64,000 bases of DNA, from positions 1 to 64,000 of the forward strand of contig DASTMZ010000154.1 in the NCBI GenBank assembly GCA_035713725.1, in the 5' to 3' direction. The translations under genes were made by a program, and so were the position numbers. Below the pieces are notes generated by a model, which was given only the letters and a program-made list of their open reading frames with translations, searched no databases and was not told the DNA's origin. The first letter of the stretch is position 1. Each line of letters opens with the position of its first letter. The DNA comes from DASQPR01 sp035713725 (GTDB lineage: Bacteria; Actinomycetota; Actinomycetes; Mycobacteriales; Micromonosporaceae). Shown here one piece after another: positions 1 through 7,750 of the stretch.

Positions 1-795
1 GGCGAGGTTCACCAGCCCCACCGCGACCGCGACGGCACACGCCCGCTCGAGCGATCGCGTCTGTCGCTTGGCGCGCGCGCTGAGTGCGGTGATCGCGCCG
101 GCCCGATCGATGACGCGCAGCCAGCGCCGCCCGCGATACGCAGCGTCGGCGGCAAGCGCTCGAAGGGTTATGTTGCGCGGTTCGAGTGCGATCAGGGCCG
201 CGAAGATCGCATCGGACTCGGCGCGGGCGCCCAAGGCGTCGAGCGCGAATGCGTACGAGCCGGCGAGCCGAACCGCGTGTCGGCCGCCGCCGCCGACGGC
301 ACCGTTCGCTTCGGTCGCGCATGACAGCACCTGTCGGTACCCCTCCTCGGAGTGTTCGTGGAGCCAGGCTGCGGCGAGCGCGTCGTACCCGCCCGCGAAC
401 GTCGGGTCGTACGCGATGGCCAGTTCCGCCGCGTCGCGCGCCTCGGCCAACCGGTCAAGCGCCGTCAGGGCCGCCGACCGAATGGTCAGCGCCGACACGT
501 CGTCGGGCGCAACACGGAGCGCCGCGTCGGCGAACTGCAGAGCGCTCGCGTGTCGGCCGGCGTCGTTCGCGACCGCGGCCAGTGCGATCAATGTCTCGCA
601 CGAATCCGGGCGGTCGCGCAGGATGTCGAGCAACTCGTTCATCGCGTCGCGATGGGCGCCGCGTACGACCGCCGCTCGTGCCCGGCCGAACCGCGCCTCG
701 TGGCCCGGCGGCGCCGCGGCGGCAGAAAGCGCTACCGCCGTTTGAGATAGCTCTGCCGCGATGGGGGAAAGCTCCTCCGCCGGGGACGCCGCCAT
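1..795 (-). CDS. TPR-repeat protein, 3' end outside window
   Basis: Reading leftward from an ATG at 795, the frame stays open for 265 codons to the window edge, so the C-terminus is missing. After a variable Ala-rich N-terminus (about 40 residues) it shows helix-turn-helix units typical of tetratricopeptide repeats: a block with NELLDILRDRPDSCETLIA, then ASALQFADAALRVAPDD, then AEARDAAELAIAYDP, each ending in the Pro/Asp pattern of TPR turns. The last visible residues (SLERACAVAVAVGLVNLA) may begin a membrane segment. TPR proteins act as protein-protein scaffolds; no specific partner can be named. No clear Shine-Dalgarno precedes the ATG, so the start is approximate. It is divergent from the PH-domain gene to its right. 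Confidence 0.7.
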   Translation of the reverse strand, partial: MAASPAEELSPIAAELSQTAVALSAAAAPPGHEARFGRARAAVVRGAHRDAMNELLDILRDRPDSCETLIALAAVANDAGRHASALQFADAALRVAPDDVSALTIRSAALTALDRLAEARDAAELAIAYDPTFAGGYDALAAAWLHEHSEEGYRQVLSCATEANGAVGGGGRHAVRLAGSYAFALDALGARAESDAIFAALIALEPRNITLRALAADAAYRGRRWLRVIDRAGAITALSARAKRQTRSLERACAVAVAVGLVNLA

Positions 796-918
796 GGGCA
801 CGAATTATGGTCAGGCAGCGTGGCCGCCGCTAGGTTGTCCGCCGTGCTGTGGACAACGACGGCGTACGCAGCGGGGGTCGCCGCCGATGCTCAGGCGGGG
901 ATGGCACACTCATTACCC

Positions 919-1446
919 GTGAGTGAACCGGCGCTGCGCAGCGGCATCGCGATGACCGTCGACGCGCAGGCGCGCAAGGCGAGGAAGGTGGCGTACGGCG
1001 CCGCCGGGCTCGTCGTGATCGTTTTCACCGCCGTCGCGTTCACGTTGCACGGCAGGACCGAGAGCGGCCGCAGCGAGTTCCACATCGAGGACCAGATCGC
1101 GATGATCGTCCTTGGCGTACTCGCCGCCGCCGGCATCCTGATGTTCACGCGGCCCCGGATCATCGCCGACCGGCAGGGCGTACGAGTCCGCAATCTGCTC
1201 GCCTGGAAGTACTTCCCGTGGGACGTGATCGCGGCGGTGCGCTTCGACCGCGGGTCGCCATGGGTGGCGCTCGATCTCGAGAACGACGACGTGATCTCGG
1301 TGATGGCGGTGCAGGCGGCTGACAAGGACTACGCCGTCGACACCGTACGAACGCTTCGCCGGCTCCTCGACGCGAGCCGCGACGAGCGCGACGTCGGATC
1401 CCAAGATCGTGAAGACGGAGCGACGGACGCGGCGCCCGCGCGCTGA
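919..1446 (+). CDS. PH domain-containing membrane protein
   Basis: A protein of about 175 residues with two hydrophobic segments (near residues 24-42 and 58-74) followed by a compact beta-rich region (RPRIIADRQGVRVRN, then WKYFPWDVIAAVRFDRG and WVALDLENDDVIS). This is the usual layout of the bacterial PH-like family (bPH_6/DUF-type) of actinobacterial membrane proteins. The Arg/Asp-rich C-terminal tail is probably disordered. Molecular function is not known for the family. Start choice is uncertain: GTG 919 is used here, but ATG 901 and ATG 820 are in frame and none has a good ribosome binding site. The gene ends just before the infC promoter region. Confidence 0.6.
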   Translation: MSEPALRSGIAMTVDAQARKARKVAYGAAGLVVIVFTAVAFTLHGRTESGRSEFHIEDQIAMIVLGVLAAAGILMFTRPRIIADRQGVRVRNLLAWKYFPWDVIAAVRFDRGSPWVALDLENDDVISVMAVQAADKDYAVDTVRTLRRLLDASRDERDVGSQDREDGATDAAPAR

Positions 1447-1474
1447 CATTTCGATCCTCGGCCTCGCTGACTGC

Positions 1475-1480
1475 TATAGT
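1475..1480 (+). promoter_or_regulatory. Possible -10 box of infC operon promoter
   Basis: TATAGT in an otherwise GC-rich stretch, right after the PH-domain gene and about 250 bases upstream of infC. No convincing -35 hexamer sits at 16-18 bases. It would give the infC-rpmI-rplT operon a leader of roughly 240 nucleotides that includes the terminator-like hairpin at 1649-1685. Assignment rests only on the hexamer and position. Confidence 0.4.
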
Positions 1481-1648
1481 TGCGCGGTCGACCAATATGT
1501 CTGTGGTGTGCCCGCCTTCGAGCAGCGCGCCGAGGACATCCCAAGCGGAGCACCCGCTCCCACCCGAGTGACGACGAGTTGCCGGGTCCGGTCGGTCGCT
1601 GGCAAGCCGGCGACCAGGGCGCGCCGAGACGCGCTGGCCGGTCGAGAG

Positions 1649-1685
1649 CGGGCCCTGGCATAAATTGCCGGGGCCCGACGTTTTT
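1649..1685 (+). terminator. Intrinsic terminator/attenuator in infC leader
   Basis: A 12-bp stem with a 5-nt loop: CGGGCCCTGGCA (1649-1660), loop TAAAT, then TGCCGGGGCCCG (1666-1677), all paired with a single G-U, followed by ACG and five T (1681-1685). This is a textbook Rho-independent terminator placed 43 bases before the infC start, inside the presumed leader, so it most likely works as an attenuator for infC-rpmI-rplT rather than ending the upstream gene. Leader attenuation of this operon is known in other bacteria; the mechanism here is inferred. Confidence 0.75.
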
Positions 1686-1727
1686 GGGTCGGTCGCTGAC
1701 ACAGTTGAACCGACTCGAGGAGGCCCC

Positions 1728-2312
1728 ATCAGCGTCGAACCACGCATTAACGATCAGATCCGGTCACGGGAAGTCCGGTTGGTCGGCCCGGAGGGCGAAC
1801 AGGTAGGCATCGTCTCCCTGGAACGCGCACTCCAGCTGGCCGCGGACGTGGATCTGGACCTGGTCGAAGTTGCACCGATGGCCCGCCCGCCGGTGTGCAA
1901 GCTCATGGACTTCGGAAAGTTCAAGTACGAGAGCGCACTCAAGGCGCGCGAAGCGCGGCGCAACCAGCAACAGACCGTCATCAAGGAGATGAAGCTCCGG
2001 CCGAAGATCGACTCGCATGACTACGAGACCAAGAAGGGTCACGTGCTGCGATTCCTCAAGGCCGGCGACAAGGTCAAGGTCACGATCATGTTCCGCGGTC
2101 GCGAGCAGAGCCGGCCCGAGCTGGGCTACCGACTGCTCCGCAAGCTCGAGGAAGAGATCACCGACTATGGCTTCGTCGAGGCGGCTCCGAAACAGGACGG
2201 TCGAAACATGATCATGGTGATCGCACCGCACCGCAGTGTGAAGACCGCCGCGCGCAGCGGCGCCGATGAGGCCGCCGCGTCGCGGGCCTCGTCCGATGCG
2301 GGCGACCAATAG
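1728..2312 (+). CDS. infC: Translation initiation factor IF-3
   Basis: IF-3 binds the 30S subunit, keeps it free of 50S and checks start-codon pairing. The 194-residue product carries both IF-3 domains: the N-domain from RINDQIRSREVRLVGPEG to CKLMDFGKFKYE and the C-domain with KEMKLRPKIDSHDYETKKGH and FRGREQSRPELG. A Ser/Ala tail of about 20 residues extends the C-terminus. The start is taken as ATC at 1728, because GAGGAGG (1717-1723) lies just upstream and the conserved protein begins there; no ATG, GTG or TTG fits. Non-AUG starts (AUU, AUC) are a known infC trait that lets IF-3 limit its own synthesis. First gene of infC-rpmI-rplT, behind a terminator-like hairpin. Confidence 0.97.
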   Translation: MSVEPRINDQIRSREVRLVGPEGEQVGIVSLERALQLAADVDLDLVEVAPMARPPVCKLMDFGKFKYESALKAREARRNQQQTVIKEMKLRPKIDSHDYETKKGHVLRFLKAGDKVKVTIMFRGREQSRPELGYRLLRKLEEEITDYGFVEAAPKQDGRNMIMVIAPHRSVKTAARSGADEAAASRASSDAGDQ

Positions 2313-2324
2313 GGAGACAACGCA

Positions 2325-2519
2325 ATGCCGAAGATGAAGCCCCATTCTGGGATGGCCAAGCGCACCCGGGTCACTGGCACCGGGAAGGTCATGACCCAGT
2401 CGGCCAACAACACGCACAAGTTCGCGCATAAGTCTGGCTCGCAAAAGCGCCGGCTCGATTCGCTGGCCATCGTGTCGCGCACCGACCTCAAGCGTGTCAA
2501 GAAGCTGCTCGGCCGCTGA
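2325..2519 (+). CDS. rpmI: 50S ribosomal protein L35
   Basis: A basic 64-residue protein of the 50S subunit, starting MPKMKPHSGMAKRTRVTGTG and ending with DLKRVKKLLGR, which is the full typical L35 length. GGGAGA precedes the ATG. It lies 12 bases after infC and 29 before rplT in the conserved infC-rpmI-rplT operon, so it is almost certainly co-transcribed and co-regulated with them. Confidence 0.97.
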   Translation: MPKMKPHSGMAKRTRVTGTGKVMTQSANNTHKFAHKSGSQKRRLDSLAIVSRTDLKRVKKLLGR

Positions 2520-2548
2520 GGCGCGCCACGGACGAATAGGAGACTGAC

Positions 2549-2941
2549 GTGGCACGCGTCAAGCGGGCTATCAACGCCCAGAAGAAGCGCCGGACTGTTC
2601 TGGAGGGCGCCAGCGGCTACCGTGGGCAGCGCTCCCGCCTCTACCGCAAGGCGAAGGAGCAGATGCTGCACTCGATGCAGTATGCGTACCGGGACCGTCG
2701 CGACCGCAAGGGCGACTTCCGCCAGCTGTGGATCACGCGCATCAACGCCGGCGCTCGCGCGAACGGCATGACGTACAACCGCATGATCCAGGGTCTGCGA
2801 CTGGCTGGTGTGGAGGTCGATCGCAAGATCCTCGCCGAGCTCGCGGTCAACGACGCCGCGGCGTTCGCCGGCCTTGTCGAGATCGCCCGAGCGGCGGTGC
2901 AGGCCGAAGGCACCGGCGGCGCGTCCGCGCAGGCCGCCTGA
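2549..2941 (+). CDS. rplT: 50S ribosomal protein L20
   Basis: L20 binds 23S rRNA early in 50S assembly and in several bacteria represses its own operon. The 130-residue product has the family start (ARVKRAINAQKKRRTVLEGA), the YRGQRSRLYRKAKEQ stretch, and the C-terminal globular part with INAGARANGMTYNRMIQGL. The last 15 or so residues are an Ala/Gly tail that varies among actinobacteria. Starts at GTG 2549 with AGGAGA upstream. Third gene of the infC operon; the rRNA methyltransferase follows 18 bases later. Confidence 0.97.
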   Translation: MARVKRAINAQKKRRTVLEGASGYRGQRSRLYRKAKEQMLHSMQYAYRDRRDRKGDFRQLWITRINAGARANGMTYNRMIQGLRLAGVEVDRKILAELAVNDAAAFAGLVEIARAAVQAEGTGGASAQAA

Positions 2942-2959
2942 CCCCACCGGTAGACGCAA

Positions 2960-3802
2960 ATGCGGCCCGGGGTGGCTCCGTTCACGCAGCGGACGCCCCG
3001 GGTTGTTGCTGCCCGCCGGCTGCGGCGCCGCCGGGACCGCGAGACGTCCGCGCGTTTTCTGGCCGAAGGACCTCAGGCGGTACGGGAGGCGTTGACCGTC
3101 CCGGGCTGCGTGGTGCAGCTGTTTGCCACCGCGGACGCGTACCACCGCCATGCCGACCTGATCGCGATGGCCAGCGAGGCCGGGACTCCACTGTCGACGG
3201 TGACCGACGACGGCCTTGCCGCGCTTGCCGAAACCGTGACACCGCAGGGTGTCGTCGCGGTGTGCCGACACATCGACGTGTCGCTCGACGCTGCCCTGCG
3301 CCGGGCGCCTCGCCTCGTTGCGGTGCTGGCCGACGTCCGTGATCCCGGCAACGCCGGAACTGTGCTACGCACCGCCGACGCGGCCGGTGCCGAAGCCGTG
3401 GTGTTCGCCGGCGAGGCGGTTGATCCGTACAACGGCAAGGCGGTCCGTGCGTCGGCCGGCAGCTTGTTTCACGTCGACGTGGTTCGTACCGAAGATCCGA
3501 TCGAGGTGATCGCCGCGCTGCGCGGAAGTGGGCTCAAGGTCTACGCCGCGGACGGACACGGCGACCACGATCTCGATGTGCTCGCCGACCTCGACGCGCT
3601 CGGTGCGCCGACGGCGTGGGTGTTCGGATCGGAGGCGCACGGTCTGCCCGCCGCGGTCGGCGATGCGGCCGATGCACGAGTGCGTATCCCGATGCACGGA
3701 CGCGCGGAGAGCCTTAACCTCGCTGCGGCCGCCGCGGTCTGCCTGTACGCTTCGGCACGAGCGTTGCGGCGCATGTCGCAACGTGGGCAGGACGATCGTT
3801 GA
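2960..3802 (+). CDS. TrmH/SpoU-family 23S rRNA methyltransferase
   Basis: A 280-residue SPOUT-class RNA 2'-O-methyltransferase using S-adenosylmethionine. The N-terminal part (residues 1-100) resembles the SpoU substrate-binding domain (RRDRETSARFLAEGPQAVREAL). The catalytic knot shows motif 1 DVRDPGNAGTVLRTADAAGA (125-144, with Asn131 and Arg137), motif 2 VFGSEAHGLP (221-230) and motif 3 IPMHGRAESLNLAAAAAV (243-260). The family includes RlmB and TsnR/thiostrepton-resistance type enzymes; the exact rRNA site cannot be told from sequence. Placed between rplT and pheS as in many actinobacteria, which fits a role in ribosome maturation. Confidence 0.9.
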   Translation: MRPGVAPFTQRTPRVVAARRLRRRRDRETSARFLAEGPQAVREALTVPGCVVQLFATADAYHRHADLIAMASEAGTPLSTVTDDGLAALAETVTPQGVVAVCRHIDVSLDAALRRAPRLVAVLADVRDPGNAGTVLRTADAAGAEAVVFAGEAVDPYNGKAVRASAGSLFHVDVVRTEDPIEVIAALRGSGLKVYAADGHGDHDLDVLADLDALGAPTAWVFGSEAHGLPAAVGDAADARVRIPMHGRAESLNLAAAAAVCLYASARALRRMSQRGQDDR

Positions 3803-3817
3803 AGGAGTTGAACCGCC

Positions 3818-3877
3818 GTGAACGCGTGGCTGCATTCGTTTACCAGGCCCGCCGGAGTCGGCGGGCGGCGGATCTGA
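3818..3877 (+). CDS. Possible pheS leader peptide (19 aa)
   Basis: A short frame, GTG at 3818 to TGA at 3877, encoding MNAWLHSFTRPAGVGGRRI, with AAGGAG (3802-3807) about 10 bases upstream. It holds one Phe codon, TTT (3839-3841), a rare codon in this GC-rich genome, five bases before the first strand of a stem-loop. A ribosome held at that codon would cover the strand. Position upstream of pheS and the alternative hairpins at 3846-3920 suggest a translation-coupled attenuator. A single Phe codon is weak compared with the Phe-rich E. coli pheST leader, so this is a hypothesis. Confidence 0.4.
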   Translation: MNAWLHSFTRPAGVGGRRI

Positions 3878-3920
3878 CTGCTGATTGCCGCGTTCTGCCT
3901 CGCTCCCGCACCGGCGGGCC
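3846..3920 (+). promoter_or_regulatory. Alternative stem-loops upstream of pheS
   Basis: Strand GGCCCGCCGG (3846-3855) can pair in two mutually exclusive ways: nearby, GCCCGCCG (3847-3854) with CGGCGGGC (3859-3866) across a GAGT loop, or at distance, all ten bases with CCGGCGGGCC (3911-3920). Neither hairpin is followed by a T run, so a classical intrinsic terminator is not seen; Rho-dependent or other control would be needed. The first strand lies inside the short leader frame at 3818-3877, just after its Phe codon. The pairing is seen directly; the regulatory role is inferred. Confidence 0.45.
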
Positions 3921-3970
3921 CACTCAAATGCGCCTCGATCTAGAGTGAGCTGTCCAACCCGGGAGACTTC

Positions 3971-5089
3971 ATGACATATCGCAATGACCCGTACGACCCG
4001 AAGCGAGCGGCGTATCTCGATCCGGGAGCGCTCGACGACGCCGTCGCCGACGCGGAGAAGGCGTTCGCCGCCGCGGCCGACCTCGATGCGCTCGCCGCGT
4101 TGAAGCCGCCGCATCTCGGTGATCGCGCGCCCGTGTCACTCGCGCGTCGCGAGATCGGCGCGCTGCCGCCGGCCGCGAAGGCGGAGGCCGGCCAGCGCGT
4201 CAACGGCGCACGCCAGGCGATCCAGTCGGGATACGACAACCGGCGCGCCGTACTCGCCGCCGAGGCCGCCCAGCGCGTGCTCGCCGAGGAGCGCGTCGAC
4301 GTCACGCTTCCCTTCGACCGCTGGCCGCGTGGCGCGCGCCATCCGCTCACGACGCTGATGGAGCACATCGGCGACCTGTTCGTCGGGATGGGCTACGAGA
4401 TCGCCGAGGGGCCCGAGGTCGAGTCGGAGTGGCACAACTTCGACGCGCTCAACTTCATCCCCGATCATCCCGCCCGGACCATGATGGACACGTTCTATGT
4501 GGCCGCGGCGCAGCGTGTCGCGGACGGTGGTGTCCTGCCGCCCCGGCCGGCCAACGAAACCGGGAACGGTCTGGTGTTGCGTACCCACACGTCGCCGGTA
4601 CAAGCGCGGACGATGGTCTCGCAGCAGCCGCCGATCGCGATCGTGTGCCCGGGCCGGACCTACCGCACCGACGATCTCGACGCCACGCACACCCCGGTGT
4701 TCCACCAGGTCGAGGGTCTCGTGGTCGACAAGGGCATCACGATGGCGCACCTCAAGGGCACGCTGGATCACTTCGCGCGCGCGATGTTCGGCGCCGACGC
4801 TCGGACGCGGTGGCGCCCGTCCTACTTCCCCTTCACCGAACCGTCCGCGGAGTTCGACGTCTACTACGCCGCGCACCGTGACGGTCCGCGGTGGGTCGAG
4901 TGGGGCGGTTGCGGCATGGTCCATCCGCACGTGCTCCGGGCCTGCGGCATCGATCCGGATGTCTATACCGGCTTTGCGTTCGGCATGGGCATCGAGCGCA
5001 CGCTGATGTTCCGCAACGGCGTGCCGGACATGCGCGACATGGTGGAGGGCGACGTGCGGTTCACGCGCGGATTCGGAATGGAGGTCTGA
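3971..5089 (+). CDS. pheS: Phenylalanyl-tRNA synthetase alpha subunit
   Basis: Catalytic subunit of the alpha2-beta2 class II synthetase that charges tRNA-Phe. The 372-residue product has an N-terminal coiled-coil tRNA-binding region (to about 110), then the catalytic core: motif 1 area HPLTTLMEHIGDLFVGMGYE (124 on) with GPEVESEWHNFDALNF, LRTHTSPVQARTM, motif 2 GRTYRTDDLDATHTPVFHQVEG (near 227-248) and motif 3 GFAFGMGIERTLMFR (near 334-348). GGGAGA precedes the ATG. It is followed five bases later by pheT. A possible leader-peptide attenuator precedes it. Confidence 0.97.
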   Translation: MTYRNDPYDPKRAAYLDPGALDDAVADAEKAFAAAADLDALAALKPPHLGDRAPVSLARREIGALPPAAKAEAGQRVNGARQAIQSGYDNRRAVLAAEAAQRVLAEERVDVTLPFDRWPRGARHPLTTLMEHIGDLFVGMGYEIAEGPEVESEWHNFDALNFIPDHPARTMMDTFYVAAAQRVADGGVLPPRPANETGNGLVLRTHTSPVQARTMVSQQPPIAIVCPGRTYRTDDLDATHTPVFHQVEGLVVDKGITMAHLKGTLDHFARAMFGADARTRWRPSYFPFTEPSAEFDVYYAAHRDGPRWVEWGGCGMVHPHVLRACGIDPDVYTGFAFGMGIERTLMFRNGVPDMRDMVEGDVRFTRGFGMEV

Positions 5090-5094
5090 CGGCG

Positions 5095-7614
5095 ATGCGC
5101 GTGTCCGTGTCATGGCTGCGTGACTATGTCGACATTGCGACGGTCGACCCGGTGGTGCTGGAGAAGGCGCTCGTCCGGGTCGGCCTCGAGGTCGAAAACG
5201 TGACCGACCTTCGCGATAACGTCACCGGCTCGCTCGTGGTCGGGCGGGTCGTCGCCATCGAGGAGCTGAGCGGCTTCAAGAAGCCGATCCGGCACTGCCT
5301 CGTTGACGTCGGCATCGCCGGCTCCGGCGGATCGGCCAGCTCAGCCGGGTCGGATCCGGGCGAACCACAGTCGATCATCTGCGGCGCCACCAACTTCGAG
5401 GTCGGCGACCTTGTGGTGGTCGCGCTGCCCGGTGCCGTGTTGCCCGGCGGCTTCGCGATCGGCTCGCGGCGGACCTACGGTCGGCTCTCCGACGGCATGA
5501 TCTGCTCGACCCGCGAGCTGGGCATCGGCGACGACCACACGGGCATCCTCGTGCTGCCCGCGGATGCGCCGGCCGAGCTGACGGCGCCGGGCACCGACGC
5601 ACGGCCGCTGATTGGGCTCGACGACGTCGTCATCGAGCTTGCTATCACACCGGACCGCGGCTACTGCTTCTCCGCTCGCGGCGTGGCGCGCGAACTCGCG
5701 CACTCGCTCGGGCTGGCCTACACCGATCCGGCCGCGGGCATCACGCCGGTGATCGCCTCCAAGGGTGGGTACCCGGTGCGCGTCGACGACCCGAGCGGGT
5801 GCGACCGCTTCACCGCGGTCACCGTACGAGGCATCGATCCGTCCGCGCCGAGCCCGGCATGGCTCACGCGACGGCTGGTCGCGGCCGGCATGCGACCGAT
5901 CTCGCTCGTCGTGGACATCACGAACTACCTGATGCTCGACCTCGGCCAGCCGATGCATGCGTTCGACCTCGCCAAGCTGCGAGGTCCCCTCGTGGTGCGG
6001 CGAGCGGTCGACGGCGAGAAGCTCGCGACGCTCGACGGCACCACGCGCGAGCTGGATGCCGCCGACATCGTCATCACCGACGACTCCGGCGTCGTCTCGC
6101 TCGCCGCCGTGATGGGCGGCGCGTCCACCGAGGTCGGCGACGACACAACGGATGTGCTGTTCGAGGCGGCGCACTGGGCGCCGCTCGCCATCGCGCACAC
6201 CGCCCGCCGGCACAAGCTGCCGTCCGAAGCGTCGAAGCGCTTCGAGCGCGGCGTGGACCCCGCGCTCACCACGGTCGCCGCGGCGCGCGCGGTCGAGTTG
6301 CTGGTGCGCTACGGCGGCGGCAAGGTCGACAAGGGTGTGACGGACGTGAACACGGTGGCGGCACGCGCCGAGATCCGAATGGCGACCGACCATCCTGAGC
6401 GCATCGCCGGCATGACGTACCGGACCGGCACCGCTGAGCGGCTGCTCGCTGATCTCGGGTGCACGGTGATCGAGGACGGCGACGCACTGCGCGTGATGCC
6501 GCCGACGTGGCGACCCGATCTCACCGAGCCGATCGAGCTTGTCGAAGAGGTCATCCGGCTCGCCGGGTACGACACCGTACCGAGCGTGCTGCCGCCCGTG
6601 GCGCCGAGCAACGGACTGACCGCCGAGCAGCGTCGCCGCCGTACGGTGGGTCGCGCGCTGGCCGAGAGCGGTCTCGTCGAGGTCATCACGTATCCGTTCG
6701 TGGCACCGGGTGTGTTCGACGCGCTCGGGCTGCCCGGCGACGACCCGCGCCGGGTGGCGGTACGCCTGGCCAACCCGCTGTCCGACGAGGAGCCGCTGCT
6801 GCGTACCACGTTGGTCCCGGGTCTTGCCGCGGCGGTGCGCCGCAACCGCGGCCGAGGCATCCGCGACGTGTGCGTGTTCGAGCTAGGCATGGTGTTCCTT
6901 CCGGTGCTGGACGCGCCGGCACCGCCGGCGGTCGGCGTCGACCACCGGCCCAGCGACGCGGAGCTTGCCGCGATCGACGATGCCCTGCCGGCGCAGCCGC
7001 GACACGTCGGCGTCATGTATTGCGGCGACGTCGAGCCGGCCGGATGGTGGGGGCCGCCGCGCGCGGCGACGTGGGCCGACGCGGTGGAGGCGGCACGCGT
7101 CACCATCACGGCGGCCGGCGCGACCGCGACGGTACGAGCCGGCAATCAGCCGCCCTGGCATCCCGGCCGGTGCGCCGAGATCGTCGTCGACGACGTCGTC
7201 GTCGGGTACGCGGGCGAGTTGCACCCCGCGGTGTGCGAGGCGCTCGGCATCCCGGTGCGCACCTGCGCTATGGAGTGCAACCTCGACGCCGTACCGCTGC
7301 CGGGTGTGACGGAAGCACCACGGTTCTCCACCTATCCGCCGGCACTGATCGACGTCGCCGTTGTGGTGGACGCATCGGTGGCGGCCGACGACATCCGCGT
7401 CGCCCTGGCCGACGGTGCGGGTCCGCTGCTCGAGGCGGTACGGCTATTCGACGTGTACGAGTCCGACGCGCTCGGCGCGGGTCGCAAGTCGCTCGCGTAC
7501 AGCCTGACGTTCCGTGCCGCGGATCGCACGCTGACCGGCGACGAGACGATCGCTGCGCGGGACGCCGCCGTCGCGGTCGCCGCCGAGCGGTACGGAGCCA
7601 CGCTGCGTACCTGA
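5095..7614 (+). CDS. pheT: Phenylalanyl-tRNA synthetase beta subunit
   Basis: The beta subunit of PheRS (839 residues, typical is about 800-840) carries editing and tRNA-anticodon functions. It starts MRVSVSWLRDYVD at ATG 5095, five bases after pheS. Domains in order: EMAP-like tRNA-binding fold (about 40-155, with GAVLPGGFAIGSRRTYGRLSDGM split across it), B3/B4 editing domain (about 215-385, MRPISLVVDITNYLMLDLG), B5 DNA-binding-like fold (about 410-480), class II-like core, and the C-terminal ferredoxin-like anticodon-binding domain (about 745-838, FDVYESDALGAGRKSLAYSL). Co-transcribed with pheS. Confidence 0.97.
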   Translation: MRVSVSWLRDYVDIATVDPVVLEKALVRVGLEVENVTDLRDNVTGSLVVGRVVAIEELSGFKKPIRHCLVDVGIAGSGGSASSAGSDPGEPQSIICGATNFEVGDLVVVALPGAVLPGGFAIGSRRTYGRLSDGMICSTRELGIGDDHTGILVLPADAPAELTAPGTDARPLIGLDDVVIELAITPDRGYCFSARGVARELAHSLGLAYTDPAAGITPVIASKGGYPVRVDDPSGCDRFTAVTVRGIDPSAPSPAWLTRRLVAAGMRPISLVVDITNYLMLDLGQPMHAFDLAKLRGPLVVRRAVDGEKLATLDGTTRELDAADIVITDDSGVVSLAAVMGGASTEVGDDTTDVLFEAAHWAPLAIAHTARRHKLPSEASKRFERGVDPALTTVAAARAVELLVRYGGGKVDKGVTDVNTVAARAEIRMATDHPERIAGMTYRTGTAERLLADLGCTVIEDGDALRVMPPTWRPDLTEPIELVEEVIRLAGYDTVPSVLPPVAPSNGLTAEQRRRRTVGRALAESGLVEVITYPFVAPGVFDALGLPGDDPRRVAVRLANPLSDEEPLLRTTLVPGLAAAVRRNRGRGIRDVCVFELGMVFLPVLDAPAPPAVGVDHRPSDAELAAIDDALPAQPRHVGVMYCGDVEPAGWWGPPRAATWADAVEAARVTITAAGATATVRAGNQPPWHPGRCAEIVVDDVVVGYAGELHPAVCEALGIPVRTCAMECNLDAVPLPGVTEAPRFSTYPPALIDVAVVVDASVAADDIRVALADGAGPLLEAVRLFDVYESDALGAGRKSLAYSLTFRAADRTLTGDETIAARDAAVAVAAERYGATLRT

Positions 7615-7715
7615 CACGGTCACGCCACGACGACATCGCTGCATCACGGCCGCCGCCTCGACTGTTTCCTCCGACATTTCGTCGCGGGTCGATAACGATC
7701 CGATCATGGGGGTCT

Positions 7716-7732
7716 TGTCACCGCCCGTGACA
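7716..7732. promoter_or_regulatory. Inverted repeat upstream of amidohydrolase
   Basis: TGTCAC, five-base spacer CGCCC, GTGACA: a perfect 6-bp inverted repeat 19 bases before the amidohydrolase start. Size and position fit a dimeric regulator's operator near a promoter, or a short hairpin. No matching copy was noticed near the LuxR-family regulator gene downstream. Confidence 0.3.
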
Positions 7733-7750
7733 GCGGGTTAGCTAGCCCAC

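Noticed and set aside
68..745. Plus-strand open frame at the left edge
   Set aside because: Ser/Ala-rich antisense of a minus-strand frame that shows clear TPR units and proper GC third-position bias.
6459..7730. Arg-rich plus-strand frame over the pheT 3' end
   Set aside because: Shifted frame within pheT, whose own frame carries the B5 and anticodon-binding domains.
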